Part shown: one piece after another, positions 42,185 to 50,500 of the stretch
How positions within the stretch are numbered: position 1 is the first letter of the stretch
How the letters are laid out: every line of letters starts with the position of its first letter
Source: Falsirhodobacter flavus
GTDB taxonomy: Bacteria; Pseudomonadota; Alphaproteobacteria; Rhodobacterales; Rhodobacteraceae
Assembly (NCBI GenBank): GCA_029846755.1
Contig: JARWBI010000015.1
Span: 1 to 53,356 of the forward strand
DNA: 53,356 bases
Direction of reading: 5' to 3'
Translations under genes and position numbers: made by a program
Notes under the pieces: generated by a model
The model's database searches: none
Told to the model about the DNA's origin: nothing
Seen by the model: only the letters and a program-made list of their open reading frames with translations

Positions 42185-43942
42185 ATGCACGTCGATCCCA
42201 TCACGCTGGACATCATCGAAAACGCCCTGAAGAATGCGCGGTTCGAAATGGACAACGTCGTCCTTCGCATCGCCCTGTCGCCCGCCGTGCGCGAACAGCA
42301 CGACGAATTCCCCATGATCTGCAATCCCGCCGGGCAGATGATCGTGGGGCAGTTCGGATCGTACATCCCCGCCGTGGTCGAAAAATTCGGCGGCGACATC
42401 AACGAAGGCGATGTCTTCGTCTGGAACGATCCCTATGCCTGCAAGGGTTCCATCTCGCACAACAACGACTGGTGCGTGATGATGCCGATCTTCCATGGCG
42501 GCATCCATGTCGGTTTCAGTTCGATCTTCGGGCATATGACGGATGTGGGCGGTTCGGTCCCCGGTTCCATGCCCGCGAATGCCCGCACGATTTGGGAAGA
42601 GGGGCTGCGCGTGCCGCCCGTGCGCATCTACTCCAAACACGTCCTGAACGACGGGGTGCTGGAGATCATGCTGAACAACAGCCGCACGCCCGACATGAAC
42701 CGCGCCGACCTGATGGCGTTGATCGCCGGGTGCCGCACGGCGGGCAAGCGTGTGAGCGAGCTGTGCGAACGCTTCGGGCATGAAACCTATCTGGCCGCCT
42801 GCGATCTGCTGATGCTGCGCACGCGCGATGCGATGAAGGTCATCATCGACCAGTATATCTCGGAAGACCCGGTCGAATTCGAGGATTACGTCGACGATGA
42901 CGGCCTTGGAAACGGGCCGTTCAAGATGAAACTGTCGATCTATCGCCGGGGCGAAAAGGCGGTGTTCGATTTCACCGGCACCGATGATCAGGCCGAGGGG
43001 CCGATCAACTTCCACATCCACGAAGGGCTGTGCAAGCTGTTCTTCGGCGTCTACATGATCATGGCGTTCGATCCTTCGATCAACTTCAACGAAGGGTTCT
43101 ATGACCTGTTCGAGGTGGTGCTGCCCGAAGGCTCGCTTCTGAACCCGAAATTCCCGGCTGCGCTGTCGAACCGTCTGAACACCCACACGCGCTTCTTCGA
43201 CTGTCAGGCGGGGGCTTTGGGCCAGCGTGCGCCGCATCTGTCGATGGCGGCGGGATACGGCACCTCGCCGCATTTCATCTTCACGGGGACGGATGGCGAG
43301 GGGCGGTATTTCCAGCTGATGGAGCTTTTGTTCGGCGGCGTTCCGGGCCGTCCGCGCGGCGACGGTCTGGACGGTCACGCATGGTGGCCGCTGTTTTCCG
43401 CGACCCCGATCGAATACATCGAGAACTATTATCCCGTTCTGGTGGACAGCTATCGACCGGTGCGCGATTCCGGCGGTGCGGGCCTGCATCGCGGCGGCGC
43501 GGGGATCGAGAAGGTCTACCGCATTCTGGAACCGGGCATGGTGTCCATCCACGACGACCGCGAGATCGTGCCGCCATGGGGCATCAACGGTGGGCTGTTC
43601 GGCGGCACATCGGAAAAATGGATCCTGCGCGCGGGAACGACGGAGCGCGAACGCATCCCGTCCAAGATCGACAACCTTGCCGTCCAGCCGGGCGACCGGA
43701 TTATCTTCATCACCGCAGGGTCCGGGGGCTGGGGCGATCCGCTCGCGCGCGATCCGGCGCTGGTGGCCCGCGACGTGGCGCATGACCTGGTATCGCGCCA
43801 GCGGGCCGAACGGGATTACGGCGTGATCCTCTCCGATGACGGTGCCGTGGCCCCTGCCGAAACGGCGGCGCTGCGCGCCCGGATGACGGATGGCCGCGGC
43901 CAGCCCGAACCCTTCTCCTTCGGGTTCGCCCCGGCCGCCTGA
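42185..43942 (+). CDS. Hydantoinase B/oxoprolinase family protein (HyuB)
   Basis: The 585-residue partner of HyuA shows PITLDIIENALKNARFEMDN at the N-terminus, DEFPMICNPAGQMI, FVWNDPYACKGSISHNND (the metal-binding segment), FSSIFGHMTDVGG, and the Gly-rich C-terminal GSGGWGDPLARDP. It follows hyuA by 3 bp and must form the A2B2-type complex. The order A then B on one operon is common for ATP-dependent cyclic amidases and acetone-carboxylase-like enzymes. A gamma subunit is not present, making acetone carboxylation less likely. Confidence 0.9.
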   Translation: MHVDPITLDIIENALKNARFEMDNVVLRIALSPAVREQHDEFPMICNPAGQMIVGQFGSYIPAVVEKFGGDINEGDVFVWNDPYACKGSISHNNDWCVMMPIFHGGIHVGFSSIFGHMTDVGGSVPGSMPANARTIWEEGLRVPPVRIYSKHVLNDGVLEIMLNNSRTPDMNRADLMALIAGCRTAGKRVSELCERFGHETYLAACDLLMLRTRDAMKVIIDQYISEDPVEFEDYVDDDGLGNGPFKMKLSIYRRGEKAVFDFTGTDDQAEGPINFHIHEGLCKLFFGVYMIMAFDPSINFNEGFYDLFEVVLPEGSLLNPKFPAALSNRLNTHTRFFDCQAGALGQRAPHLSMAAGYGTSPHFIFTGTDGEGRYFQLMELLFGGVPGRPRGDGLDGHAWWPLFSATPIEYIENYYPVLVDSYRPVRDSGGAGLHRGGAGIEKVYRILEPGMVSIHDDREIVPPWGINGGLFGGTSEKWILRAGTTERERIPSKIDNLAVQPGDRIIFITAGSGGWGDPLARDPALVARDVAHDLVSRQRAERDYGVILSDDGAVAPAETAALRARMTDGRGQPEPFSFGFAPAA

Positions 43943-43953
43943 GGCCGGCAGGA

Positions 43954-43978
43954 CGCGCCGGGTGGGCAGCCCGGCGCG
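43954..43978. terminator. Bidirectional hairpin between convergent hyuB and flavin reductase
   Basis: CGCGCCGGG (43954-43962) pairs perfectly with CCCGGCGCG (43970-43978) around a 7-nt loop. It fills most of the 40-bp gap between two convergent genes. It lacks a U-run on both strands, so it is probably an mRNA-end-stabilising or factor-assisted terminator. Confidence 0.55.
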
Positions 43979-43982
43979 CATG

Positions 43983-44468
43983 TCAGACCGGTTCGGCCTG
44001 ACCCAGCCCGCCGTATCTGCCGCCGTGAAACAGCAGCGGCGGGGCGGGATCGTGGGTGAAGTCCAGCACCTCGGCCACGAAGATGACGTGATCGCCGCCG
44101 TCGTAGCGATGTCTGGTCACGCATTCGAAGCGCGCGGTGCAGCCGTGAAGCAGCGGGATGCCCGCCGCCCCGCGCGCAACCGTCAGCCCCGCGAACTTGT
44201 CCTCGGCCTTGCCTGCGAAACGGGCCGACAGGTCGGCCTGTTCGGCGGACAGCACATGCACGGCGAAATGGGTGGCGTCGTGGAACGCGGCGTGGCTGGC
44301 CGAGGCGCGCGCGAGGCTCCACAGCACCATCGGCGGCGATAGCGAGACCGAGCTGAAGCTGTTGGCGGTGCGGCCCACGTCCCTGCCTGCCGCATCGCGC
44401 GTGGTGATGACCGTGACGCCGGTGGCGAAGGCGCCCAGGGCGTCACGGAACTGTCTGGGATCGCTCAT
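43983..44468 (-). CDS. Flavin reductase (FMN reductase, HpaC/RutF-like)
   Basis: The 161-residue protein has the flavin reductase split-barrel fold: FRDALGAFATGVTVITTRDA (residues 7-26), GRTANSFSSVSLSPPMVLWS, FAVHVLSAEQADLSARFAG, and a terminal LLFHGGRYGG. Such enzymes supply reduced FMN to a two-component monooxygenase. The likely client is the DszA/NtaA-type monooxygenase at 46.1-47.5 kb in the same minus-strand run; the RutA-like protein at 26 kb is another. It is coupled (ATGA) to the DUF4387 gene. Confidence 0.9.
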   Translation of the reverse strand: MSDPRQFRDALGAFATGVTVITTRDAAGRDVGRTANSFSSVSLSPPMVLWSLARASASHAAFHDATHFAVHVLSAEQADLSARFAGKAEDKFAGLTVARGAAGIPLLHGCTARFECVTRHRYDGGDHVIFVAEVLDFTHDPAPPLLFHGGRYGGLGQAEPV

Positions 44469-44776
44469 AGCGGGATGTCCACGTCCAGAAGCGGCGCGTG
44501 CTGCTGGGCGCCGTAGACGTCGGTATCGCCGAAGTCCCCCGCCGGAATGCTGCGCGGGAAGGTCGCCTTGAACGCCGCCGCCGTGTCATAGGGGGTGAAC
44601 AGCACGTCGCCCTCGGGCACGCCGTAAAGCCGCGCGAACAGCGCCGCGTTCAGTGCGCCCGTCGCCTTCACGCGGTGATAGAGCGCGTGATCCTCGAACA
44701 GCACGTCGATGGTGATGTTGAAGGGGCCCGCGTTCTTGCTTTTGCAGATCTGGGCGATGTCTCGGATCAAAGCCAT
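44465..44776 (-). CDS. DUF4387 domain protein
   Basis: The 103-residue protein (MALIRDIAQICKSKNAGPFN at the N-terminus; then ITIDVLFED) matches the small DUF4387 family, which almost always accompanies AtuA/DUF1446 proteins. It lies one base after the AtuA-like stop and overlaps the flavin reductase gene. The ATG at 44776 is preferred to in-frame starts further upstream, which would lie inside the AtuA gene. Its biochemical role is not established; it is probably a subunit of the AtuA-like enzyme. Confidence 0.85.
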   Translation of the reverse strand: MALIRDIAQICKSKNAGPFNITIDVLFEDHALYHRVKATGALNAALFARLYGVPEGDVLFTPYDTAAAFKATFPRSIPAGDFGDTDVYGAQQHAPLLDVDIPL

Positions 44777-44777
44777 G

Positions 44778-46139
44778 TCACACCTTTTCGTATTCGATGG
44801 GGAACATCGCGCAGGGATCGTCCACCGCGACCGTGTGGAACACGCTGAAACGATACATCGCGCCCATTTCGATGTCGGACGGGCTGAACGGGAAGGCCAT
44901 GTTGCCCTCCTTGCACAGACGGCCGGGGAAGTCGGCATGCAGCATCGAGGTGCGGGCCATGGCGATGACGGCGTTCGCGATGTCCTGCGTCTTGCCGACG
45001 ACCTCGATCACGAAGCCCAGCTCGTGGCTGGTGATCGCGCGTTCCGGCTCCCACCCGCCCATGACGCCGTCGCGGCCATAGACGTGGACGATCAGGCGAT
45101 AATCCTCGGGCGGGACACCGAAGGAGGCGGCCTTGGCGGCGACCTTGGTGCGGTGGGTTTCCAGATAGCTGTCGATCTGGCCGATCAGCACCGGATCGCG
45201 CGTGCCGCAGATGGAAATCGCGCGGTAGCCCGCCTTTTCGACGCCTTCCAGCTTGATGGTGTACTGCTCGGCCGGGGTCCACGTCATGCCGTCGATCTTC
45301 ACCGCGCGGTCGCTGACGGGGATGAAGTTGCAGCCGCTGGTGTCCAGCAGCCCGCCCGGTTCGACATGGTGGATCGGGCTGGAGTTTTCGTGCAGCGCGA
45401 AGTTCGCGACCGCCAGCGGGGTGGACCGGCGGATCGGGTTCGGCGGCTCGCAGGTGACGTGGTCGTTGCGCACGCGCAGGAAGATGCAGTCCGGTTCCTT
45501 CGGGACGGTCGGTTCGGCCCCGCATTCCAGCATCTTGCCCGCATACCACGACGGGGCAGGGGCCATGCCGGCGCGGATCGCGGGGCCGGCCCATTGGGCG
45601 GGATCGCTGCTGCGTCCGGCAAGGATGACCTGCGCGCCGGCGTCCAGCGCCTTTATGAACGGCTCGGGGCCCATCATGCCGACGATGCGTTCGGCCCCGT
45701 TCACCATCGCGGCGTCCAGCGGCTTCATGCTGGCCAAGGGCTTCGTCAGCCCTGCATCGACCCAACGCAGCAGATCGTCTTTGGGCTGTTCGGAATGGAT
45801 CAGCGCCATCTTGAAGGACAGCTTCTCTTCGCGCGCGATCTCGCGCACCAGGGCGGCGGTGTCCTGCAGATGCGGCTCGCCCCCCGCACCGCCCGAGGTG
45901 CCGATGATGCAGGGAACGCCCGCGGACGTGGCCGCGATCAGCATCAGCCGCAGGTCACGCTTGACCGACAGGCGCGAGGTGAAGGATTTGCCCGCCCCCA
46001 GATAATACGGGCCGGGGTCGGTGCTGCCGCCGTCGCAGCCGATCACATGCGGCCCCCACGACATGCCGATCTTCAGCGATTCCTCGGCATAGCCATAGCC
46101 GAGGATGCCGCTGGTCGAGAGCATTCTGAATTCTTCCAT
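44778..46139 (-). CDS. AtuA/DUF1446 family protein
   Basis: The 453-residue protein shows IGCDGGSTDPGPYYLGAGKS near residue 34, IIGTSGGAGGEPHLQDTAAL, ILAGRSSDPAQWAGPAIRAG, and HENSSPIHHVEPGGLLDTSG, all typical of DUF1446. The family is named from acyclic terpene utilisation (atu) genes, but most members, including those paired with DUF4387, have no proven reaction. It is located between the LLM monooxygenase (3-bp gap) and DUF4387. The context suggests an acyl or lactone product of the monooxygenase as substrate, which is inference. Confidence 0.87.
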   Translation of the reverse strand: MEEFRMLSTSGILGYGYAEESLKIGMSWGPHVIGCDGGSTDPGPYYLGAGKSFTSRLSVKRDLRLMLIAATSAGVPCIIGTSGGAGGEPHLQDTAALVREIAREEKLSFKMALIHSEQPKDDLLRWVDAGLTKPLASMKPLDAAMVNGAERIVGMMGPEPFIKALDAGAQVILAGRSSDPAQWAGPAIRAGMAPAPSWYAGKMLECGAEPTVPKEPDCIFLRVRNDHVTCEPPNPIRRSTPLAVANFALHENSSPIHHVEPGGLLDTSGCNFIPVSDRAVKIDGMTWTPAEQYTIKLEGVEKAGYRAISICGTRDPVLIGQIDSYLETHRTKVAAKAASFGVPPEDYRLIVHVYGRDGVMGGWEPERAITSHELGFVIEVVGKTQDIANAVIAMARTSMLHADFPGRLCKEGNMAFPFSPSDIEMGAMYRFSVFHTVAVDDPCAMFPIEYEKV

Positions 46140-46142
46140 GAC

Positions 46143-47510
46143 CTACTCCGCAGCTTGTGCCCGCACGGGGCGGGGGGGAATGCCGATGCCGAGGTTCTCG
46201 CGCAGCGTCGAACCTGCGTAATCCTTTTGGTATAGCCCGCGCCGTTGCAGTTCGGGCACCACGAAACGGGTGAAATCCTCGAACGCGCCGGGGGTGTGGG
46301 TCGCGGCCAGAACGAAGCCGTCGCAGGCGCCGCCGGTGAACCATTCCTCCATCTGGTCGGCAACCTGCGTGGGGGTGCCGCAAAAGATGGGGAATTCGCC
46401 GATGGTGCCGCGCCCCGAGAAATGCACGAAGTCGCGCACGGTCGGGTTCTGCTTGCCGCTGAGGGTCTGGACGCGTTCCTTGAAGCCGGACCAGGACAGC
46501 TTCTGCAGCTCTTCGTCGGTGAATTCGCTGTCCATGGGTTTGCTGGCGAAGTCGAAATTCAGCGCCTCGGACAGAAGGACGACCGCATCGACGGGTTTCG
46601 CCAAGGCGCGGATGTATTCGCGCTTTTCCTCGGCGATGGCCTGCGTTTCGCCAACGCAGACATAGCATGCGGGGCAGATCGCGACGTCATCGGGGTTGCG
46701 GCCCGCATCCGCGACCTCTTGCTTGACGGCGGCGTATTGCTTTCTGCCCACGTCGAGGTTCGGATAGACGACGAAGATCAGATCGCCCCATTTGCCCGCG
46801 AACTGCCGACCCCGGCCGCTTTGACCCGCCTGGATGATGACCGGCTGGCCCTGCGGCGACCGCGGCACCGGCAGCGGCCCGCGCGAGGTGAAGAACTTGC
46901 CCTTGTGATCCAGCCGGTGGACCTTGGACGGGTCGGCGAAGACGCCGGTTTCCTTGTCCACCACCAGCGCGTCATCCTCCCAGCTGTTCCACAGCCCCTG
47001 GACGACCTGAAGGAATTCGTCCGCGCGTTCATAGCGCAGGTCATGGGCCAGATGCTCGGTCCGTCCGAAATTCGCCGCCTCGGAATTGTTCAGCGAGGTG
47101 ACGACGTTCCACGCGGCGCGTCCGCGCGTCATCAGGTCCAGCGTGCCGAACAGGCGTGCGACGTGGAAGGGTTCGTAATAGGTGGTGGAATAGGTGATCC
47201 CGAGGCCGATGCGCGAGGTGGCCATGCCGATGGCGGTGATGATCGACACGGGGTCCATCTTGACGACGCGGACGCCGTTCTCCACCGCCTCGCGGTGGTC
47301 GTCGCCGAAGATGTCGGGCATAGCCAGCCGGTCGTCGAAGAAGGCGAGGTGGAACTTGCCATCCTCCAGCACCCGTCCGATTCGCTGGAAATAATCGGGC
47401 GTCAGGAAATCCGTGGCCCCCGCCGGATGGCGCCAGGACCCCGGCGCGATCGAGCAGTTCTGGGCCTGCAAGAAGCCCACCATTTTGATTTGCCGCGTCT
47501 TGTCTGCCAT
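46143..47510 (-). CDS. LLM flavin-dependent monooxygenase, NtaA/SnaA/DszA family
   Basis: This 455-residue protein is a class C two-component flavin monooxygenase. Motifs are MVGFLQAQNCSIAPGSWRHP (from residue 10), FHLAFFDDRLAMPD, GLGITYSTTYYEPFHVARLF, RAAWNVVTSLNNSEAANFGR, and PVIIQAGQSGRGRQFAGKWG. Family members desulfonate, cleave nitrilotriacetate or oxidise sulfones with reduced FMN from a partner reductase, here probably the product of 43983-44468. It is divergent from a LacI regulator, with a LacI-type palindrome at 47550-47567. The substrate is unknown. Confidence 0.9.
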   Translation of the reverse strand: MADKTRQIKMVGFLQAQNCSIAPGSWRHPAGATDFLTPDYFQRIGRVLEDGKFHLAFFDDRLAMPDIFGDDHREAVENGVRVVKMDPVSIITAIGMATSRIGLGITYSTTYYEPFHVARLFGTLDLMTRGRAAWNVVTSLNNSEAANFGRTEHLAHDLRYERADEFLQVVQGLWNSWEDDALVVDKETGVFADPSKVHRLDHKGKFFTSRGPLPVPRSPQGQPVIIQAGQSGRGRQFAGKWGDLIFVVYPNLDVGRKQYAAVKQEVADAGRNPDDVAICPACYVCVGETQAIAEEKREYIRALAKPVDAVVLLSEALNFDFASKPMDSEFTDEELQKLSWSGFKERVQTLSGKQNPTVRDFVHFSGRGTIGEFPIFCGTPTQVADQMEEWFTGGACDGFVLAATHTPGAFEDFTRFVVPELQRRGLYQKDYAGSTLRENLGIGIPPRPVRAQAAE

Positions 47511-47549
47511 GTCGTGCCTCCTCCCACATCGGCTTTGTCAGCCTTAAAG

Positions 47550-47567
47550 TGCGCACACGTTTGCGCA
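47550..47567. promoter_or_regulatory. LacI-type operator (site 1), shared with the 51.5-kb TRAP promoter
   Basis: TGCGCACACGTTTGCGCA has the symmetric form TGCGCA-n-ACGT-n-TGCGCA. It sits in the gap between the monooxygenase and the divergent lacI gene. Its reverse complement matches the site at 51529-51546 in 17 of 18 positions, which strongly suggests one regulator for both. Confidence 0.65.
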
Positions 47568-47647
47568 TCTCTTGAGTGGACCACGCGGCGCCCCGCTGTC
47601 AACCCCGGGAATGGACGCGGGCGGCTTGCTGCTGCTAGAGCTTGGTC

Positions 47648-48655
47648 ATGGAGAACGAAGCATCGCCGCGCCGCGCCACCGTCGTCACCCTGTCCGAGCT
47701 GGCAGGTGTCGCCCCGTCGACCGTCACGCGCGCATTGCGCGGTGATACGCGGATTTCCGAGGCGACGCGCGCGCGCATCCTCAAGCTGGCCGAGCAGCAC
47801 GGCTATGCGCCGAATGCGCTTGCGCGGACGCTGTCGTCGGGGCGCAGCGGGCTTTACGGTCTGGTCCTGGGCCCAGCCAGCAACCCCTTTTACGCCGAAC
47901 TGCTGCACGAGGCGGTGCGCGAGGCGAAGGAGCGGGGCGTGAGGCTTTTGATCATCCACGCCGGCGACGGGCCGATCGAAGACACCACGGCCGAATCCCT
48001 GCTGCATTATCAGGTGGATGGCTGCATTATCACCTCGGCCGTGCTGTCTTCGCGCGCCGCCGAGATCTGCGCTGCGAACCGTGTGCCGCTTATCATGGTG
48101 AACCGTGTCGCGCGCCACCATGGATGCTTCGTGACCTGCGACAATCATGCGGGCGGCGCGGAGCTGGCGCAACTTCTGCTGGCAGGCGGGCGCACGAAGT
48201 TCGCGGTGGTCGGCACGTCCTCGACCTCGTCGACGGCGGTGGAGCGCGAGGATGGATTCGTCGCCGAACTTGCACGCGGCGGGGTTGCGCCCATGATGCA
48301 TTTCGACGGGCATTCGTCCTATGAGGGCGGGTTTGCGGCAGGGACGGCCATACTTGAAAACGCCGTGCGCCCCGACGCCGTGTTTGCCGTCAGCGACATC
48401 ATGGCGATGGGGGTGCTGGACGCGCTGCGTCTGGGCGGGGTTTCCGTGCCCGACCAGATGGCAGTCGTGGGTTTCGACGGCGTGGCCGAGGCGGCGCGCC
48501 CGATCTATGATCTGACGACCATCGAGCAGCCCTTGCCCCTCATGGTGCGCCGCGCGTTCGAGATGCTTGCGGCACGGTCGGGCAACCATCGGCTGCCCGA
48601 CGAATCCATTTCGCTGCGGGGCCGGCTGATCCCTCGCGGATCGACCGGCCGCTAG
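47648..48655 (+). CDS. LacI family transcriptional regulator
   Basis: The 335-residue protein begins with a short basic tail, then an HTH (TLSELAGVAPSTVTRALRGD, residues 14-33), hinge YAPNALARTLSSGRS, and an effector domain with PASNPFYAELL, VPLIMVNRVA, VTCDNHAGGAEL and VVGFDGVAEA. The ATG at 47648 is chosen; a TTG two codons earlier is possible. It lies between the minus-strand monooxygenase operon and the minus-strand TRAP operon and has an identical operator type in front of both. It is therefore the probable repressor of the whole 44.0-51.5-kb block. Confidence 0.92.
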   Translation: MENEASPRRATVVTLSELAGVAPSTVTRALRGDTRISEATRARILKLAEQHGYAPNALARTLSSGRSGLYGLVLGPASNPFYAELLHEAVREAKERGVRLLIIHAGDGPIEDTTAESLLHYQVDGCIITSAVLSSRAAEICAANRVPLIMVNRVARHHGCFVTCDNHAGGAELAQLLLAGGRTKFAVVGTSSTSSTAVEREDGFVAELARGGVAPMMHFDGHSSYEGGFAAGTAILENAVRPDAVFAVSDIMAMGVLDALRLGGVSVPDQMAVVGFDGVAEAARPIYDLTTIEQPLPLMVRRAFEMLAARSGNHRLPDESISLRGRLIPRGSTGR

Positions 48656-49933
48656 TCACTTTCCCGCCTCGGGGATGTAAAGAACGATCTGCGGGAAGAA
48701 ATAGATCACGACCACCGTTCCCAGAAGAATGAACGCGTAGGGCAATGCGCCATACATCACGTCCTTCAACTTCGCCCTTGCGACGGATTGAATGACGAAC
48801 AAATTCATTCCAACCGGCGGGGTAATGAGCGCAAGCTCGATCATGATGACGAAATAGATGCCGAACCAGATCGGATCGATATCGTGAACCTCCAACGACG
48901 GCATAAGAACCGGCAGGACGATCAGGATCATCGCGATGCCTTCAAGGAAAAGTCCTAGGATCAGAAGCACCAGCGTCACGACCACGATGAACAGCGCGGC
49001 GCTTTCGATGTTTCCGGCGATCCATTCGGAAATCTCGTAAGGGATTCGGTAAAGCATGATCGCCTTGCCGAAGACGTTTGCGCCGGCGATGATCAGAAGA
49101 AGATTGGCGGTCGTCGAGCCCGCGCCGCGCACCGCGTCGCGCAGATCGGAAAAGCTCATCCGCCTGGCGGAGAAGACATAGATCAACGTCATCGCCATCC
49201 CGATCGCGGCGGATTCCGTCGGCGTGAAGATACCGGCATAGATGCCGACGATCATCGTCAGGGCGATGATTACGGTAGGCAGGGCCAGCATCGAAACCGC
49301 GAATCGCGATTTCCCGTCCGTGGCCGCCAGCTCCGAAACCGGCGCGCCACCCATGAAGGATTTTATGATGGAATAGACGAGAAATGCCCCGATCAGGAAG
49401 ATCCCCGGACCGACGCCCGCAAGGAACATCGATGCCGTCGAGGTCTCCGCCACGGCAGAATAGATGATGAGCGGGATCGAGGGCGGAATGAGGATCCCCA
49501 GCGTCGCCCCCGCGGCAAGCGTTCCCATCACGAACCGCTTGTCATAGCCGCGTCTGGTCATTTCCGGCACGGCGACGGTGCCGATCATCGCCGCGACGGC
49601 GACCGAGGACCCCGATACGGCGGCGAATATCCCGCAAGAGATGATCGTCGCGATCGCAAGGCCGCCGCGGACATTCCCAACCCAGCTTTGCACGGCGTCG
49701 AACAGGTTCTTGGCCACGCCCGCCTTCAACAGGATATTCGACGTCAGCAGGAAGACCGGCACCGCAAGCAGAATGAAGTTGTTGATCGATCCGAGAAACT
49801 CCATCGGGATCGCGGCCAGCGGGATACCCTTGAACAGAAGCAATACGGTGCCAAGCAAGGTCAGCGTGATGCCGACGGGAATGCCGGAAAACAGCAGCAG
49901 GAAAAGCGCCGCGATGATCAGGAAGCTTTCCAT
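48656..49933 (-). CDS. dctM: TRAP transporter large permease DctM (system 3)
   Basis: The 425-residue protein has about twelve hydrophobic helices and DctM loops: AVPVFLLTSNILLKAGVAKN, FAAVSGSSVAVAAMIGTVAV, AAGATLGILIPPSIPLIIYS and ELALITPPVGMNLFVIQSVA. It abuts the convergent lacI gene with no spacer. DctQ and DctP genes follow upstream in the same operon. Codon use here is slightly less G+C extreme than in systems 1 and 2 (more ATA and AAA codons), hinting at a different origin for this operon. Confidence 0.93.
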   Translation of the reverse strand: MESFLIIAALFLLLFSGIPVGITLTLLGTVLLLFKGIPLAAIPMEFLGSINNFILLAVPVFLLTSNILLKAGVAKNLFDAVQSWVGNVRGGLAIATIISCGIFAAVSGSSVAVAAMIGTVAVPEMTRRGYDKRFVMGTLAAGATLGILIPPSIPLIIYSAVAETSTASMFLAGVGPGIFLIGAFLVYSIIKSFMGGAPVSELAATDGKSRFAVSMLALPTVIIALTMIVGIYAGIFTPTESAAIGMAMTLIYVFSARRMSFSDLRDAVRGAGSTTANLLLIIAGANVFGKAIMLYRIPYEISEWIAGNIESAALFIVVVTLVLLILGLFLEGIAMILIVLPVLMPSLEVHDIDPIWFGIYFVIMIELALITPPVGMNLFVIQSVARAKLKDVMYGALPYAFILLGTVVVIYFFPQIVLYIPEAGK

Positions 49934-49934
49934 G

Positions 49935-50465
49935 TCAGATATCCTCGTGCCCGAATTCGATGCGCCGCCGCTTTCCTGTCAGGCAGACTAGAAGGAATTC
50001 CATGATTGCTTGAAGCGACAGCATCAAGAAGCCGATGCAGATCGGCAGGTAGAAGGCCCAATAAGGAAGGGCCAAGGTGCTGTTCGTCGCTCTTCCCATC
50101 GAAATCATCGTCATCACCGAGCCGAAGGCAAGGCAGCCAATCACGAATGCCAGCGTGCCGATGATCAGGAATATGATGGCCTCCAGGATCATCTTCCCTC
50201 GATCCCCCAGAGAATTGGAAATGAGCGTGATGGTGATCAGTTGCCGCTGTGCCAGACAAACCGCCAGCAGCAGGAATGTCGCCCAGACCATCCCGAGGCG
50301 GGATATCTCCTCGACCCAGTCGGTCGGGCTGTGGAACACATATCGCGCGACGACCTCGAACGTCACGATCGCGCCGATGAAGAAATAAATCCATGCGCTG
50401 GCTTCGCTGATCGCCATGATAACGGATTCGATCCGGTCTGCGACCGGATTGCCAAGATCTGACAT
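49935..50465 (-). CDS. dctQ: TRAP transporter small permease DctQ (system 3)
   Basis: The 176-residue protein has four predicted helices. DctQ features are FEVVARYVFHSPTDWVEEIS (residues about 36-55) and RLGMVWATFLLLAVCLAQRQ. The ATG at 50465 is used because GGGGAGGAGGG lies just upstream. A longer frame to 50597 would overlap the intergenic region and dctP. dctM begins one base after its stop. It joins DctP and DctM in the cytoplasmic membrane. Confidence 0.88.
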   Translation of the reverse strand: MSDLGNPVADRIESVIMAISEASAWIYFFIGAIVTFEVVARYVFHSPTDWVEEISRLGMVWATFLLLAVCLAQRQLITITLISNSLGDRGKMILEAIIFLIIGTLAFVIGCLAFGSVMTMISMGRATNSTLALPYWAFYLPICIGFLMLSLQAIMEFLLVCLTGKRRRIEFGHEDI

Positions 50466-50500
50466 AGAGCCCTCCTCCCCCGTGAGATGGCATGTCGTGA

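Noticed and set aside
40706-43981. 1091-residue minus-strand frame opposite hyuAB
   Set aside because: Shadow of two well-supported genes. Composition is Arg/His/Asp-rich with no domain, and such frames are common in this GC range.
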